A stretch of DNA of 10,791 bases from Clostridia bacterium (GTDB taxonomy: Bacteria; Bacillota; Clostridia; TANB77; CAG-508), in the NCBI GenBank assembly GCA_022791735.1, contig JAAVZQ010000037.1:1-10791 (forward strand). Direction: 5' to 3'. The notes below the pieces were generated by a model. That model saw only the letters and a program-made list of their open reading frames with translations. It did no database searches and was not told where the DNA came from. The number at the start of each line of letters is the position of its first letter. Position 1 is the stretch's first letter. Shown one piece after another: positions 1 through 7,310 of this stretch. Position numbers and translations under genes: made by a program.

Positions 1-611
1 GCCCATTTATAAAAAGAAGCTTCGCTTCTAGATATTACATCTTTAAATCTTGCAATCTCATCTCCAGAATAATGACCTTTTTGAGACAAAATTTTATAAC
101 TTGGAAGTTCAAACCTAACAGTATCAGTGCCGTAATATGAAGACCTCTCAAAATTGACTTGTATAGTGTCTTCACCACGTTCATTTTTTACAATATTAGA
201 AAAAGAAACCTCAGTACCATCAGGATATCTGCAAAGATCATATATTGTTTCAACAAATATTGGCTCATTAGATACAACAGGAGGCTGAGAGACAAGCGGA
301 GTTTGCTGAGCGATAGTAGAAGTGGTAGTAGCAATGCCAGTAATTCCAGCAATAGGCACAGAAGTAGAAGGCACTTGAGAAGCCAGTGTATTAGGTGCAA
401 AAGTTTGATTAAAGCTCTTCTCAGAACTTACCATGTAATCTAGAGTTTCTTTTGCTTTTTGAAGTTCGTTATATGATTTTAAATCAACTAAAACCATATT
501 TTCTTTTAAATTTCCATCTTTACTAACAATGACAACATCATTTTGACTTACAACATCAGAATAATATTTACCAAAATTTTGTAAAACCTCACTCAAACTT
601 ACTAATTGCAT
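1..611 (-). CDS. Phd/YefM-antitoxin-like N-terminus fused to an unassigned C-terminal region (3' end outside window)
   Basis: The frame is open from ATG at 611 (minus) to the window edge, giving 203 residues with no stop seen. GAGGAAGG (621-628, minus) lies about nine bases upstream and fixes the start. Residues 1-55 have the Phd/YefM pattern: an SLSEVLQNF opening like the family's S.SEARQNL, an acidic/Val helix (SDVV), a VVIVSKDG strand-turn and a MVLVDLKSYNELQ ending. That fold dimerises, binds operator DNA and neutralises RelE- or Doc-type toxins. Residues 64-117 are a Thr/Ser/Pro/Gln-rich linker. Residues 118-203 form a separate polar region (around RYPDGTEVSF and RFELPSYKI) that I cannot assign. 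An ordinary antitoxin is 80-90 aa with a short toxin-binding tail, so this is unusually long, and no toxin gene adjoins the visible end. The fold assignment is by eye, and DNA binding and autoregulation are inferred. Confidence 0.72.
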   Translation of the reverse strand, partial: MQLVSLSEVLQNFGKYYSDVVSQNDVVIVSKDGNLKENMVLVDLKSYNELQKAKETLDYMVSSEKSFNQTFAPNTLASQVPSTSVPIAGITGIATTTSTIAQQTPLVSQPPVVSNEPIFVETIYDLCRYPDGTEVSFSNIVKNERGEDTIQVNFERSSYYGTDTVRFELPSYKILSQKGHYSGDEIARFKDVISRSEASFYKW

Positions 612-648
612 AAATCTATACCTTCCTCATTAGTTATAATTTATAATC

Positions 649-677
649 AGTATAACATACTTACTTTAAATTTGCTA
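649..677 (-). promoter_or_regulatory. Promoter of the Phd-like gene
   Basis: On the minus strand an extended -10 (TGTTATACT; hexamer TATACT at 649-654) sits about 37 nt upstream of the ATG. A weak -35 (TAGCAA, 672-677) lies 17 nt away. It diverges from the PBP promoter within the same 150-nt gap. Confidence 0.55.
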
Positions 678-705
678 TATGAAAAGTAAAATTCGCGTGA
701 ATTTT

Positions 706-734
706 TTGTGACATGCTTGATTTTTTTTTATACT
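706..734 (+). promoter_or_regulatory. Promoter of the PBP / exporter operon
   Basis: A TTGTGA -35 (706-711) and a TATACT -10 (729-734) are separated by 17 nt and lie about 28 nt upstream of the PBP start. The T-rich spacer is typical of low-GC Bacillota. Confidence 0.6.
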
Positions 735-762
735 TAATATACAATATTTTTGGTGAAAAAAT

Positions 763-3005
763 TTGGAAAGAAATAGAAAAAATAGAAAAAGGGTGCCAGA
801 TAAAGCAGTACCCGCAAATAGACTGAAAACAGTTGCCATAACAATTATGGGAATATTTGTAGTGCTTACAATGAGACTTGCATGGATACAATTTGTACAA
901 GGGGCAGAATTAAAAGAACGTGCATCAAGACAACAAACATTAAACAAGACAATAACTCCCAAAAGAGGTAGTATATTTGACGCAAATGGTAAAGCGTTGG
1001 CAATAAGTTCAGAAGTAGACACAATATCCATAAATCCATCAAAACTAGTAGTAGAACATGAAGATGCAGAAGTAGCAAAAGTAAAAACAGAAGAATATAA
1101 GAAGAAGGTTGCTGAGGGACTATCAGAAATATTCTCACTTAATTATGATGAAGTGTTAGAAAAAGTAAAAAGCGAAAAATCAACAGAGATAATTGCTCAG
1201 AAAGTAGATAAAGATTTAGTAGATAAGCTTGAAGCATGGCAAGAGGAAAACAAGGTAAGTGCAGGAATTAATATAGATGAGACAACAAAAAGACATTATC
1301 CGTATGGAAGTGTAGCATCACATGTAATAGGTTTTACAGGTACGGACTCACAAGGATTATTTGGAGTAGAAGAAAAATGGGATTCTACTTTAAAGGGAGT
1401 AGCAGGTAAGATTGTAACAACTGGAAATGTAAACAAAGAAGAAATATCAGGTAACAATGAGCAATATGTAGAAGTAGAAAATGGTTCAGATTTATATTTA
1501 ACAATAGATGTAAATATACAAAAAATAGTAGAACAATATTTGCAAAAAGGAGTAGACGACAATCATGCAACAGCAGGTTCAGCAATATTAATGGATCCAA
1601 AAACAGGTGATATACTAGCAATGGCGACGTATCCTAACTACAACCTAAATGAACCATTTACAATAAACAATCAAGAAGATAAAGACAAATGGAATGAATA
1701 TACAGATGAAGAAAGAAAAAATAAACTCCAAAACATGTGGGTAGATAGAAACTTTAAAACTTATGAACCAGGTTCAACATTCAAACTATTAGTTTCGGCA
1801 GCTGCATTAGAAGAACAAATGATAGGAACAGATAATGCAAATGACTTCCATTGTGAAGGAGTTACAAAGATAGATGATACAGAAATAGGATGTGCAGGGC
1901 GTGAAGTGCATGGAAATCAATCTTTAAGAGGAGCACTTAGAAATTCATGTAATGCAGCATTTATCCAATTAGGAGAGAAAGTAGGAGCAACAAGACTGTA
2001 CAGATATTTTGAAGCTTTTGGTCTTTTTGAAAGAACAGGAGTTGGGATATCAGGAGAAAGTCCAAGTCTATTTCACGACTTAGAAAATGTAGGACCGGTT
2101 GAACGTGCATGTACATCATTTGGGCAAAGATTTGATATTACACCACTTCAGTTAATAACAGCAGTATCATCAATTGCAAATGATGGAAAACTTATACAAC
2201 CAAAAGTAGTAAAAAAGATAGAAAATACAGATAGTGGTACAGTAACAGAAATAGAGACAAAAGAAATAAGGAAAGTAATATCAGAAGATACAGCAAAAAA
2301 ATTAAGAGACATGATGAAAACAGCAGTAGAAAATAGAGAAAAAGTATATGGGACCGTAAAAGGATATACAATTGGTGGAAAAACAGGAACATCAGAACCA
2401 CCTGTAAACGATCCAGATTCAGGATATGTAGTTTCATATATAGCAATAGCACCAGCAGATGAACCAAAAGTAGTAGGACTTGTAATAGTATATAATCCTG
2501 GAACAGAAAATCCTTATGGAAGTAGAATTGCAGCACCAATTCTTTCAAATATACTAACAGAAGTATTACCATACATGGGAATAGCATCAGAAAATTCAGA
2601 TACAAGCGCAGCAGTAACAACAAATATTAAGACAAAGAAAGTTCCAGATGTTACAAATAAAACTGTAACAGAAGCAAAGAAAAGTTTGGAGAACTTAGGA
2701 TTTAAGGTTGAAACTCCAGAAGGAACAAACCAAAATTCAGACCTTGTAACAGAGCAAATGCCAGTAAAAGATAGTACTATTACAGAAGGAGGAACAGTAG
2801 CATTATACACAGCAGTAAACAATATGAGAACATCAGTAACAGTTCCAAATATGGTACGGAAAAAGTATAACAGAAGCAAAAAATATAGCAAAAGAGGCAA
2901 GAATAAATATAAACTTTACAGGAAGTGGAAAAGTAGAAAAACAAGACAAGCGGAGAAGGTGAAATGGTAGAACCAGGAAGCATAATAAACTTAGAGTTAA
3001 AATAG
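763..3005 (+). CDS. Class B penicillin-binding protein (transpeptidase) with two PASTA domains; needs two +1 shifts at CGGA
   Basis: This is a D,D-transpeptidase making 4-3 peptide cross-links outside the membrane, in the PBP2/FtsI/SpoVD class. The start is TTG at 763, preceded by GGTGA (752-756). A basic N-terminus and one membrane anchor (about residues 22-44) lead into the dimerisation domain (ITPKRGSIFDANG). The catalytic triad motifs are S338-T-F-K341, S395-C-N397 and K540-T-G542. PASTA 1 spans about 626-685 and PASTA 2 about 691-746. Read conventionally, the ORF ends at 2970 with a Lys/Arg-rich nonsense tail. Skipping the C of CGGA at 2857 and again at 2951 restores a normal second PASTA (VPNMVGKSITEAKN ... 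MVEPGSIINLELK) and a TAG at 3003-3005, giving 746 aa with Gly699 and Gly730 at the shifts. Two PASTA domains fit PBP2B or SpoVD, and there is no mraW/ftsL context to choose between them. The exporter-like gene follows after 28 nt, probably co-transcribed. Confidence 0.93.
2857..2860 (+). other. In-frame CGGA +1 recoding site 1 (PBP, PASTA 2)
   Basis: Reads GTA-CGG-A. The upstream frame gives VPNMV and, with C2857 skipped, the downstream frame gives GKSITEAKN. This is the invariant opening of a PASTA domain, with Gly at the expected place. Confidence 0.85.
2951..2954 (+). other. In-frame CGGA +1 recoding site 2 (PBP, PASTA 2)
   Basis: Reads AAG-CGG-A in the frame already shifted at site 1. 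Without a second shift that frame meets TGA three codons later. With C2951 skipped it continues GEGEMVEPGSIINLELK to a TAG at 3003, the usual C-terminal strand of a PASTA domain. Confidence 0.85.
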
Positions 3006-3033
3006 AATATAAAATAGAAAGGATAAAAGGAAA

Positions 3034-3520
3034 ATGATAATCGGATACTTAGTAACATTTATTGTAAGCATGATACCAATAATAGAACTTAGAGGAGCTA
3101 TACCAATAGGAGTGCTTACATTTCACCTCTCGTACTTTGAGGCGTTTATAATTAGTTTTATAGGAAATATAATACCAGTATACTTCATAGTAAAATTCAT
3201 AAGACCAATATTTGATTTACTTCGGAAGAATAAAAATACTTAAAAAAATAATAGACTGGGCAACAGAAAAAGCAACAAAGAAAATTGCAGAGAGTGACAA
3301 ACTAAAAAAAGCTACTTTGCTAGGCGTATATCTATTTGTTGCAATACCACTTCCAGGTACAGGAGCATGGATGGGATCATTAATTGCAAACTTCTTAGAT
3401 TTAGAGCCAAAAAAGGCAGTACCAGTTATTGTACTTGGAGTATTTACAGCAGGAGTAGTAATGCTAGGACTTACAGCAGCTGCAAACGGGGGAATAAATT
3501 ATTTATTTAATCATGCATAA
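3034..3520 (+). CDS. Small multi-drug export family-like membrane protein; needs one +1 shift at CGGA
   Basis: The shift-corrected product has 161 aa and four or so hydrophobic segments. It resembles the 'putative small multi-drug export protein' family (COG2426 / Sm_multidrug_ex). Two signature stretches are present: E18LRGAIPIG near the N-terminus and A103IPLPGTGAW in the second half. These lie in different frames of the raw sequence. The first frame stops after 69 codons; the second frame has an internal ATG at 3212. Removing C3223 joins them as RPIFDLLGRIKILKKIIDW, the family's usual arginine-rich link between the two membrane halves, with Gly64 at the junction. ATG 3034 has AAAGG/AAAGGA sequences 4-12 nt upstream. 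It lies 28 nt after the PBP stop and is followed by a terminator, so it is probably the last gene of the operon. The transported substrate is unknown, and the family name rests on weak precedent. Confidence 0.88.
3223..3226 (+). other. In-frame CGGA +1 recoding site 3 (exporter)
   Basis: Reads CTT-CGG-A. The two halves of one conserved family lie in frames 0 and +1 on either side. Skipping C3223 joins them with no residue lost and Gly at the junction. Confidence 0.87.
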
Positions 3521-3524
3521 TACA

Positions 3525-3556
3525 AAGAAAGAGCGTGAAGCTCTTTTTTCTTTACA
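3525..3556 (+). terminator. Intrinsic terminator after the PBP / exporter operon
   Basis: AAAGAGC (3528-3534), a GTGAA loop and GCTCTTT (3540-3546) form a perfect 7-bp stem running into a T-rich tail, 8 nt after the exporter stop. Confidence 0.85.
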
Positions 3557-3579
3557 AATTATGTAAATTGTGGTATAAT
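3551..3579 (+). promoter_or_regulatory. Promoter of the L,D-transpeptidase gene
   Basis: TTTACA (3551-3556), a 17-nt spacer and a consensus TATAAT (3574-3579) with an upstream TG (extended -10). Transcription should begin near 3585, which excludes the in-frame ATG at 3588 as a leadered start. The -35 overlaps the T tail of the preceding terminator. Confidence 0.8.
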
Positions 3580-3665
3580 TTTTACGAATGGTAGAATATA
3601 TCCTATCATTTGAAAAAAGCTACAGTTCAATGTATGTTGTAGCGAGAAAAGAAGGGAGAAATACC

Positions 3666-5060
3666 ATGCATCAGCAAAGCAAACGGCGATACCACAGCAA
3701 GGGTACAAAGCATAAAGGAATTGCAACAGTGCCATGCCTAATAATAGTATTTGCTATTATTACAGGTATGGCAGTAATGTCAGCGATTTCCCGGCACTAC
3801 TACATGGATGGTACTACTATCCAAGGCGTAGACTGTTCAAAGCTTAGCGTAGAAGAAGCGAAGGAGAGGATTGAACAAGCAGAAGTAACAATCAAATTCT
3901 TCGGCGGTAAAGAGTATCATGTACAAGGGACAGACATTGGCAGACATATTGTAGATTTACAGGAACTTGAGAAAATTCTGGATGAGGAACACAAAGATGG
4001 AAGCACGAAAGAATTCAATTTGAGTAGTGAAGCTTTCACAGTGGACCAAAACCAAATGCTTGAGTACTTAAAGTCTCTAAAAGAGCTTGATAGCTCCAAT
4101 ATGCAAACACCAAAGAATGCTTATCTTGAGCTTGGTACAAATGGCTTGGTCAAGATTATCAAAGAGCAGTTGGGAAACAAAGTCAATTATAATTCTGCAA
4201 TCAATCTGGCTAAGCAAGAGCTAAAAGCAGGAGGATTTGTTATTGATTTTACTGCAATAACAGAAATATATCCTGAAGTCAAATCTAGCGATCCTGAGCT
4301 GGTTTCCAAAATGGAGCAGATGAACAAAATCTTGAGTGCAAAGATAGAACTTGAGCTTAGAGATGGTAGTTTGTTCACTTTGGATAACAAAATCACAAGA
4401 ACATGGGTATCTAAGGATGAAAATGGAGAGCTTATTTTAGAACTTGACGAAAATCTGATGGCATTCGTAAATGACTTGAACCAAACAGTTCAAGACCTAG
4501 GGAAAACAATCGAGTATGAAACCCCAAGTCATGAAGTGATAACAGTTTCAGTCATAGAAATGAACCGAGATTGCATCGAACAAGAAATTGAATTCGATGA
4601 ACTAAAGGTGGAACTAGAGCAAGGCAAAACCATTAGGCGTTCACCAAATTACAAGATACTCAATGTACAAAGTGAGTGGAAAAGCCATATCTACGTGAGC
4701 AAAACGGCGCAAATGGTGTATGTGTTTGAAGGCACAGAAATCATTCGTTCAATGCCTTGCATCACAGGATTGAAAGGCACATCCAGAGAAACACACACAG
4801 GACTATTCTATTTGATTTTAAAGCAACTAGAGAAGGATTTTAAACTTGGCGGACATTCAAAGTACTGGATGATGTACAATTACTATGGAGAAGGCTTTCA
4901 CGATGCAAGCTGGCAACGCGAAGAATGGTTTACGCCTACAGGTTATGAAAAACATGGTTCACATGGGTGTGTAAACCTAAAGGATAAAGCACATGGTGCA
5001 GATGATGCATCATGGCTGTATAATTACATTACAAAGGATATGCCGATAATCGTGGATTAG
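3666..5060 (+). CDS. L,D-transpeptidase (YkuD domain) with N-terminal membrane anchor and PG_binding_4-like region
   Basis: Forms 3-3 peptidoglycan cross-links, or attaches ligands to the wall, outside the membrane. I chose ATG 3666 (464 aa) because GAAGGGAG (3651-3658) lies 7 nt upstream; the in-frame ATG at 3588 lies at the predicted transcript start. The basic N-terminus is followed by a membrane anchor (about residues 19-40). Residues 50-330 are mixed alpha/beta, with the GTTIQGVDCSKLSVEEA opening typical of PG_binding_4 / VanW-associated proteins. The YkuD domain runs from about 340 to 464, with His412, then S-H433-G-C435-V-N holding the catalytic Cys. It has its own promoter and terminator. 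Its codon use differs from its neighbours (more CGN, AGG, ATT/ATC and CTT), and two hand-counted 60-nt lines gave 43% and 33% GC against 30% for one PBP line. It contains two in-frame CGG triplets (3684, 3792), both CGGC, read straight through. Recent acquisition is likely but unproven. Confidence 0.92.
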   Translation: MHQQSKRRYHSKGTKHKGIATVPCLIIVFAIITGMAVMSAISRHYYMDGTTIQGVDCSKLSVEEAKERIEQAEVTIKFFGGKEYHVQGTDIGRHIVDLQELEKILDEEHKDGSTKEFNLSSEAFTVDQNQMLEYLKSLKELDSSNMQTPKNAYLELGTNGLVKIIKEQLGNKVNYNSAINLAKQELKAGGFVIDFTAITEIYPEVKSSDPELVSKMEQMNKILSAKIELELRDGSLFTLDNKITRTWVSKDENGELILELDENLMAFVNDLNQTVQDLGKTIEYETPSHEVITVSVIEMNRDCIEQEIEFDELKVELEQGKTIRRSPNYKILNVQSEWKSHIYVSKTAQMVYVFEGTEIIRSMPCITGLKGTSRETHTGLFYLILKQLEKDFKLGGHSKYWMMYNYYGEGFHDASWQREEWFTPTGYEKHGSHGCVNLKDKAHGADDASWLYNYITKDMPIIVD

Positions 5061-5074
5061 TAACTCCCAAAAGC

Positions 5075-5112
5075 AAAAAGCGGACTTAGAGAATTCTAGG
5101 TCTGCTTTTTTG
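5075..5112 (+). terminator. Intrinsic terminator of the L,D-transpeptidase gene
   Basis: AAAAAGCGGACTTAGA pairs with TCTAGGTCTGCTTTTT, using two G-U pairs, around a short loop, and ends in a run of T. It begins 14 nt after the stop codon. Confidence 0.85.
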
Positions 5113-5369
5113 CTTGTTTAAAAGTTTCAATTCACAGCTTAAAATGTCGTTTGTCCTGCAACGGGTAGTTATCTATGGATTTTTTTCTAACACCTTGGTG
5201 TCGTAACCTCCAACTTGTACGCACTTCGTGCTTAATATGTCGATTACTCCATTTCGCACTCGCAAAGCTCGTTTGGTCGCTTACGCGGTGTTACTCAAAA
5301 ATCATAGATAGAACTACCCTGCGCGGACTTTTAGTTTACTTAGCTGTGAATTGGAACTTAAAAAAGCTT
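5112..5369. repeat. Long imperfect inverted repeat (MITE-like or structured RNA element)
   Basis: The left arm (about 5112-5195) and right arm (about 5286-5369) are imperfect reverse complements over roughly 80 nt. Matched blocks include CAATTCACAGCT, GGGTAGTT with ATCTAT, GATTTTT and TAACACC. The 90-nt centre carries a small perfect hairpin, GCAC-TTC-GTGC (5221-5231). It is richer in GC than the surrounding intergenic DNA and sits directly against the terminator. A 67-codon frame inside it (5175-5378) follows from the structure and has no start signal. A non-autonomous transposable element is the most likely reading; a folded RNA is the alternative. No clear target duplication was found by eye. 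Confidence 0.75.
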
Positions 5370-5523
5370 AGGGAATAAGCAGGTTTCGGCCTTAAGCGTG
5401 AATATTACAAAAAGTATGTAATATTTGTAACAATAAAGATATACAAACTTAATAAATTAAAAAATGCCAATTTGTCCCAGAAAATCCGTAGGAAGACGAG
5501 AAAACAACAAAAAAATCGGGCAA
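5370..5523. other. AT-rich intergenic stretch with one small inverted repeat
   Basis: The part of the 5061-5594 gap between the inverted repeat and the next promoter holds no gene. AATATTAC (5401-5408) and GTAATATT (5418-5425) form an 8-bp inverted repeat around 9 nt. It has no T tail, so it could be an operator or chance. I recognise no riboswitch, and the stretch lies upstream of the promoter. Confidence 0.4.
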
Positions 5524-5551
5524 TTGACAGATTTATTTTTTTTCTTATAAT
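5524..5551 (+). promoter_or_regulatory. Promoter of the cohesin surface-protein operon
   Basis: Consensus TTGACA (5524-5529), a 16-nt spacer and TATAAT (5546-5551), with a short leader to the TTG start at 5595. This is the strongest promoter by sequence in the window. Confidence 0.85.
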
Positions 5552-5594
5552 AAAAAGGTAAGATTTAGAATTGTGAGGAAAGGGAGAAAGTATC

Positions 5595-7298
5595 TTGAAG
5601 AAACAAATTGCAGAATTAATTAAAAAAGTAATAGCAATTATTGCTATCTTCATATTGTCATTTGTTGAAAGTGCTTTTATAGTACTCGCAAAAGAACCAG
5701 ACGAGACCATGATGCTTGCAAATACAGAAACAGGAAGTTTCGTGGTGCCAGGTAAAGAGGTTTGTTTGGAATTTAGAGCGGTAGAAGTAAAAGAAGTTCC
5801 AGGGCAAAACAAACAAGTAATAATGGAATTATGGGGCAATGATATAAGTTTTCAACGGATTTGATGTAAGATTTTCTTATGACAGTACAAAACTAAAACC
5901 ATCTTCATTAGATACTAACGAAGTAATTGTGACAGATCCAGATAAAACAACAGACGCAACAATGACTTACTTCAAGTTTGAAACAGAATTTAAAAATAAC
6001 TTACAACTTATTAGAGTACCATATAAAGAAACAACAATAGTGGATGGAAATGAAGTAGAAACAATAAGAGATGATGTAATAAGAGCAGCAACAGCATTCA
6101 ATCCACCAGTAAACCCAACTGAGCATATGGTAAATACTCCAAATGGAATGACAGTACAAACAACAGGAGGAGTAAAACTTGGAAAAATGAGTTTTCAAAT
6201 GACAGCAGAGGCATTTGATGTATCATGGTTTAATTTATTACCAGCAAATACAAGTCCTAAGTCAGGAATAAAAGTAACTGTAGATGAGACAAATATATTA
6301 GAAGAACAGTTTAGATTTATATTTACAGATAAGACAGCATCAAAAGATGCAGACTTAACTAATATAAAAATAAGTCATGGAACAGTAGATACAGAAAATC
6401 CAGACAATTCTACATATAAAGAATATCCACTTACACCTACATTTGATAAAGACACATTAGAATATCAAATAGAACTTAGAGAATATATAGATGATATAGA
6501 TTTAGAAATAAAGAAAAGTGATGAAAAATCAAAAGCAAAAATAAAGGTTCCAAAACGAGATGAGACGACGGGTGAATTAGTATATGAAGAAGATGGAACT
6601 GGGGTAGTATATGAAGAAAAAGATATAGAAGACAGTATACCACTTAATATAGTAATAAATGAACTCCGGAAAACCAGACACAGAACTTTTAATTACAGTA
6701 ACAGCAGAAGATCGGAAAAACTACAAAAGAATATAAAGTAAAAATACATAGACCATATGGAACGATAACTGGAAGCATACAACTAGGGGGGAACTTAAGA
6801 GTATCAACAGAGGAGAACTTTGGAAATGTTATAAATTACAAAGCAAATGTAACAGCATATAAAGCAGGAGAGTTTAATTGGGATGGAATAGTACCAATGG
6901 AAACGAGCTTATATGAATTAGATGATTTAGAATTTCAAGTACAATTAGAAACTAATGGAGACGATGGAAGCTATACTATGTATATAATACCAGGTGAATA
7001 CGATTTGATTTTAGAAAGGTTAGGGTTTTTAGCACATGTACTAACAGGAATAACAATAAATGAGAATGATGTAATAGACCTAGAAAATAAAATACTAATC
7101 GAAGGAGATATAGATAGAGATGGAGTAGTAGGTCTAATGGATCTTGTAGAAGTAGTAGACAGACTAGATACAGCAGATGGAGATGGAATTTATGACGAAA
7201 GATGTGATTATGGACAAAAAGGATTTATTGATTTAACAGACATGGTAATCGTAGTAGACAATATGGATCAATTAATAACTATAGAGGAATATATGTAA
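5595..7298 (+). CDS. Secreted cohesin / cadherin-like / dockerin surface protein; needs three +1 shifts at CGGA
   Basis: The start is TTG at 5595 with GGGAG (5582-5586) 8 nt upstream. The raw sequence splits into three open frames (to 5864, 5929-6741, 6897-7298) that look like separate fragments. Skipping the C of CGGA at 5856, 6667 and 6713 fuses them into one 566-aa product. Order: signal peptide or anchor (about 1-32); cohesin-like domain (about 45-245) with FQGFDVRFSYDSTKLKPSS; cadherin-like beta-sandwich (about 252-386) from LTNIKISHGT to TVTAEDGKTTKEYKVKI; a beta-sandwich of the carboxypeptidase-regulatory type (about 389-498); and a dockerin-like pair of Ca-binding loops (about 502-560, GDIDRDGVVGLMDL ... 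GFIDLTDMVIVVD). Gly88, Gly358 and Gly373 fall at the shifts, all at conserved glycine places. Cohesin-dockerin pairs assemble extracellular complexes; no catalytic domain is seen here. The next gene begins 12 nt later and shares the cohesin motif. Confidence 0.88.
5856..5859 (+). other. In-frame CGGA +1 recoding site 4 (cohesin domain)
   Basis: Reads CAA-CGG-A. Unshifted translation stops two codons later at TGA (5862). Skipping C5856 gives ISFQGFDVRFSYDSTKLKP, matching the paralogous stretch IKGMDLQFKVDSTKLKP in the next gene, where the same Gly is encoded by plain GGA. Confidence 0.9.
6667..6670 (+). other. In-frame CGGA +1 recoding site 5 (cadherin-like domain)
   Basis: Reads CTC-CGG-A, preceding the last strand pair of the cadherin-like domain. 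The shift gives NELGKPDTELLITVTAEDG in place of a basic, Arg-rich nonsense stretch. Confidence 0.85.
6713..6716 (+). other. In-frame CGGA +1 recoding site 6 (cadherin-like domain)
   Basis: Reads GAT-CGG-A, 46 nt after site 5 and in the frame that site 5 creates. The shift restores the family ending TVTAEDGKTTKEYKVKI, with Gly in the Asp-Gly turn. Without it the product lacks the dockerin. Confidence 0.87.
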
Positions 7299-7310
7299 AG
7301 GAGAAAGAGG

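Noticed and set aside
2861..2970. Lys/Arg-rich C-terminal tail of the unshifted PBP as a real basic domain
   Set aside because: It is the out-of-frame reading of an A-rich PASTA domain; the +1 frames give a normal PASTA sequence.
3212..3520. Separate 102-aa membrane protein starting at the ATG at 3212
   Set aside because: It has no ribosome site, overlaps the upstream frame, and supplies only the second half of a family whose first half lies directly upstream.
3588..3665. N-terminal extension of the L,D-transpeptidase from ATG 3588
   Set aside because: It lies 9 nt after the -10 hexamer with no ribosome site, while ATG 3666 has a good one; the added 26 residues look unlike a signal sequence.
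5175..5378. 67-codon ORF inside the inverted repeat
   Set aside because: It has no ribosome site and no recognisable protein character; the reading frame is a by-product of the repeat.
5440..5523. Possible riboswitch upstream of the cohesin operon
   Set aside because: It lies upstream of the TTGACA/TATAAT promoter, so it would not be in the transcript, and no known aptamer core is recognisable.
2857..6716. Sequencing or assembly error inserting C before GGA
   Set aside because: Not fully excluded without reads. It is disfavoured because every event hits GGA in codon phase although out-of-phase GGA is also common, because the flanking bases before the C vary (a, g, t, a, c, t), and because none occurs in the 3.5-kb downstream gene, which is full of GGA codons. 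In-phase choice alone is only moderate evidence, so a read check remains the first test.
2857..6741. Three decayed pseudogenes
   Set aside because: Decay would give mixed insertions, deletions and stops. All six lesions are one base, the same base, before the same codon, and nothing else in the genes is damaged; promoters, ribosome sites and active-site motifs are intact.
5929..6741. Independent gene starting at GTG 5929
   Set aside because: The GTG is an internal Val codon of the cohesin domain, the frame is open back to the CGGA at 5856, and no ribosome site precedes it.
6897..7298. Independent small dockerin gene starting at ATG 6897
   Set aside because: The frame is open and protein-like back to the CGGA at 6713, and no ribosome site precedes the ATG.
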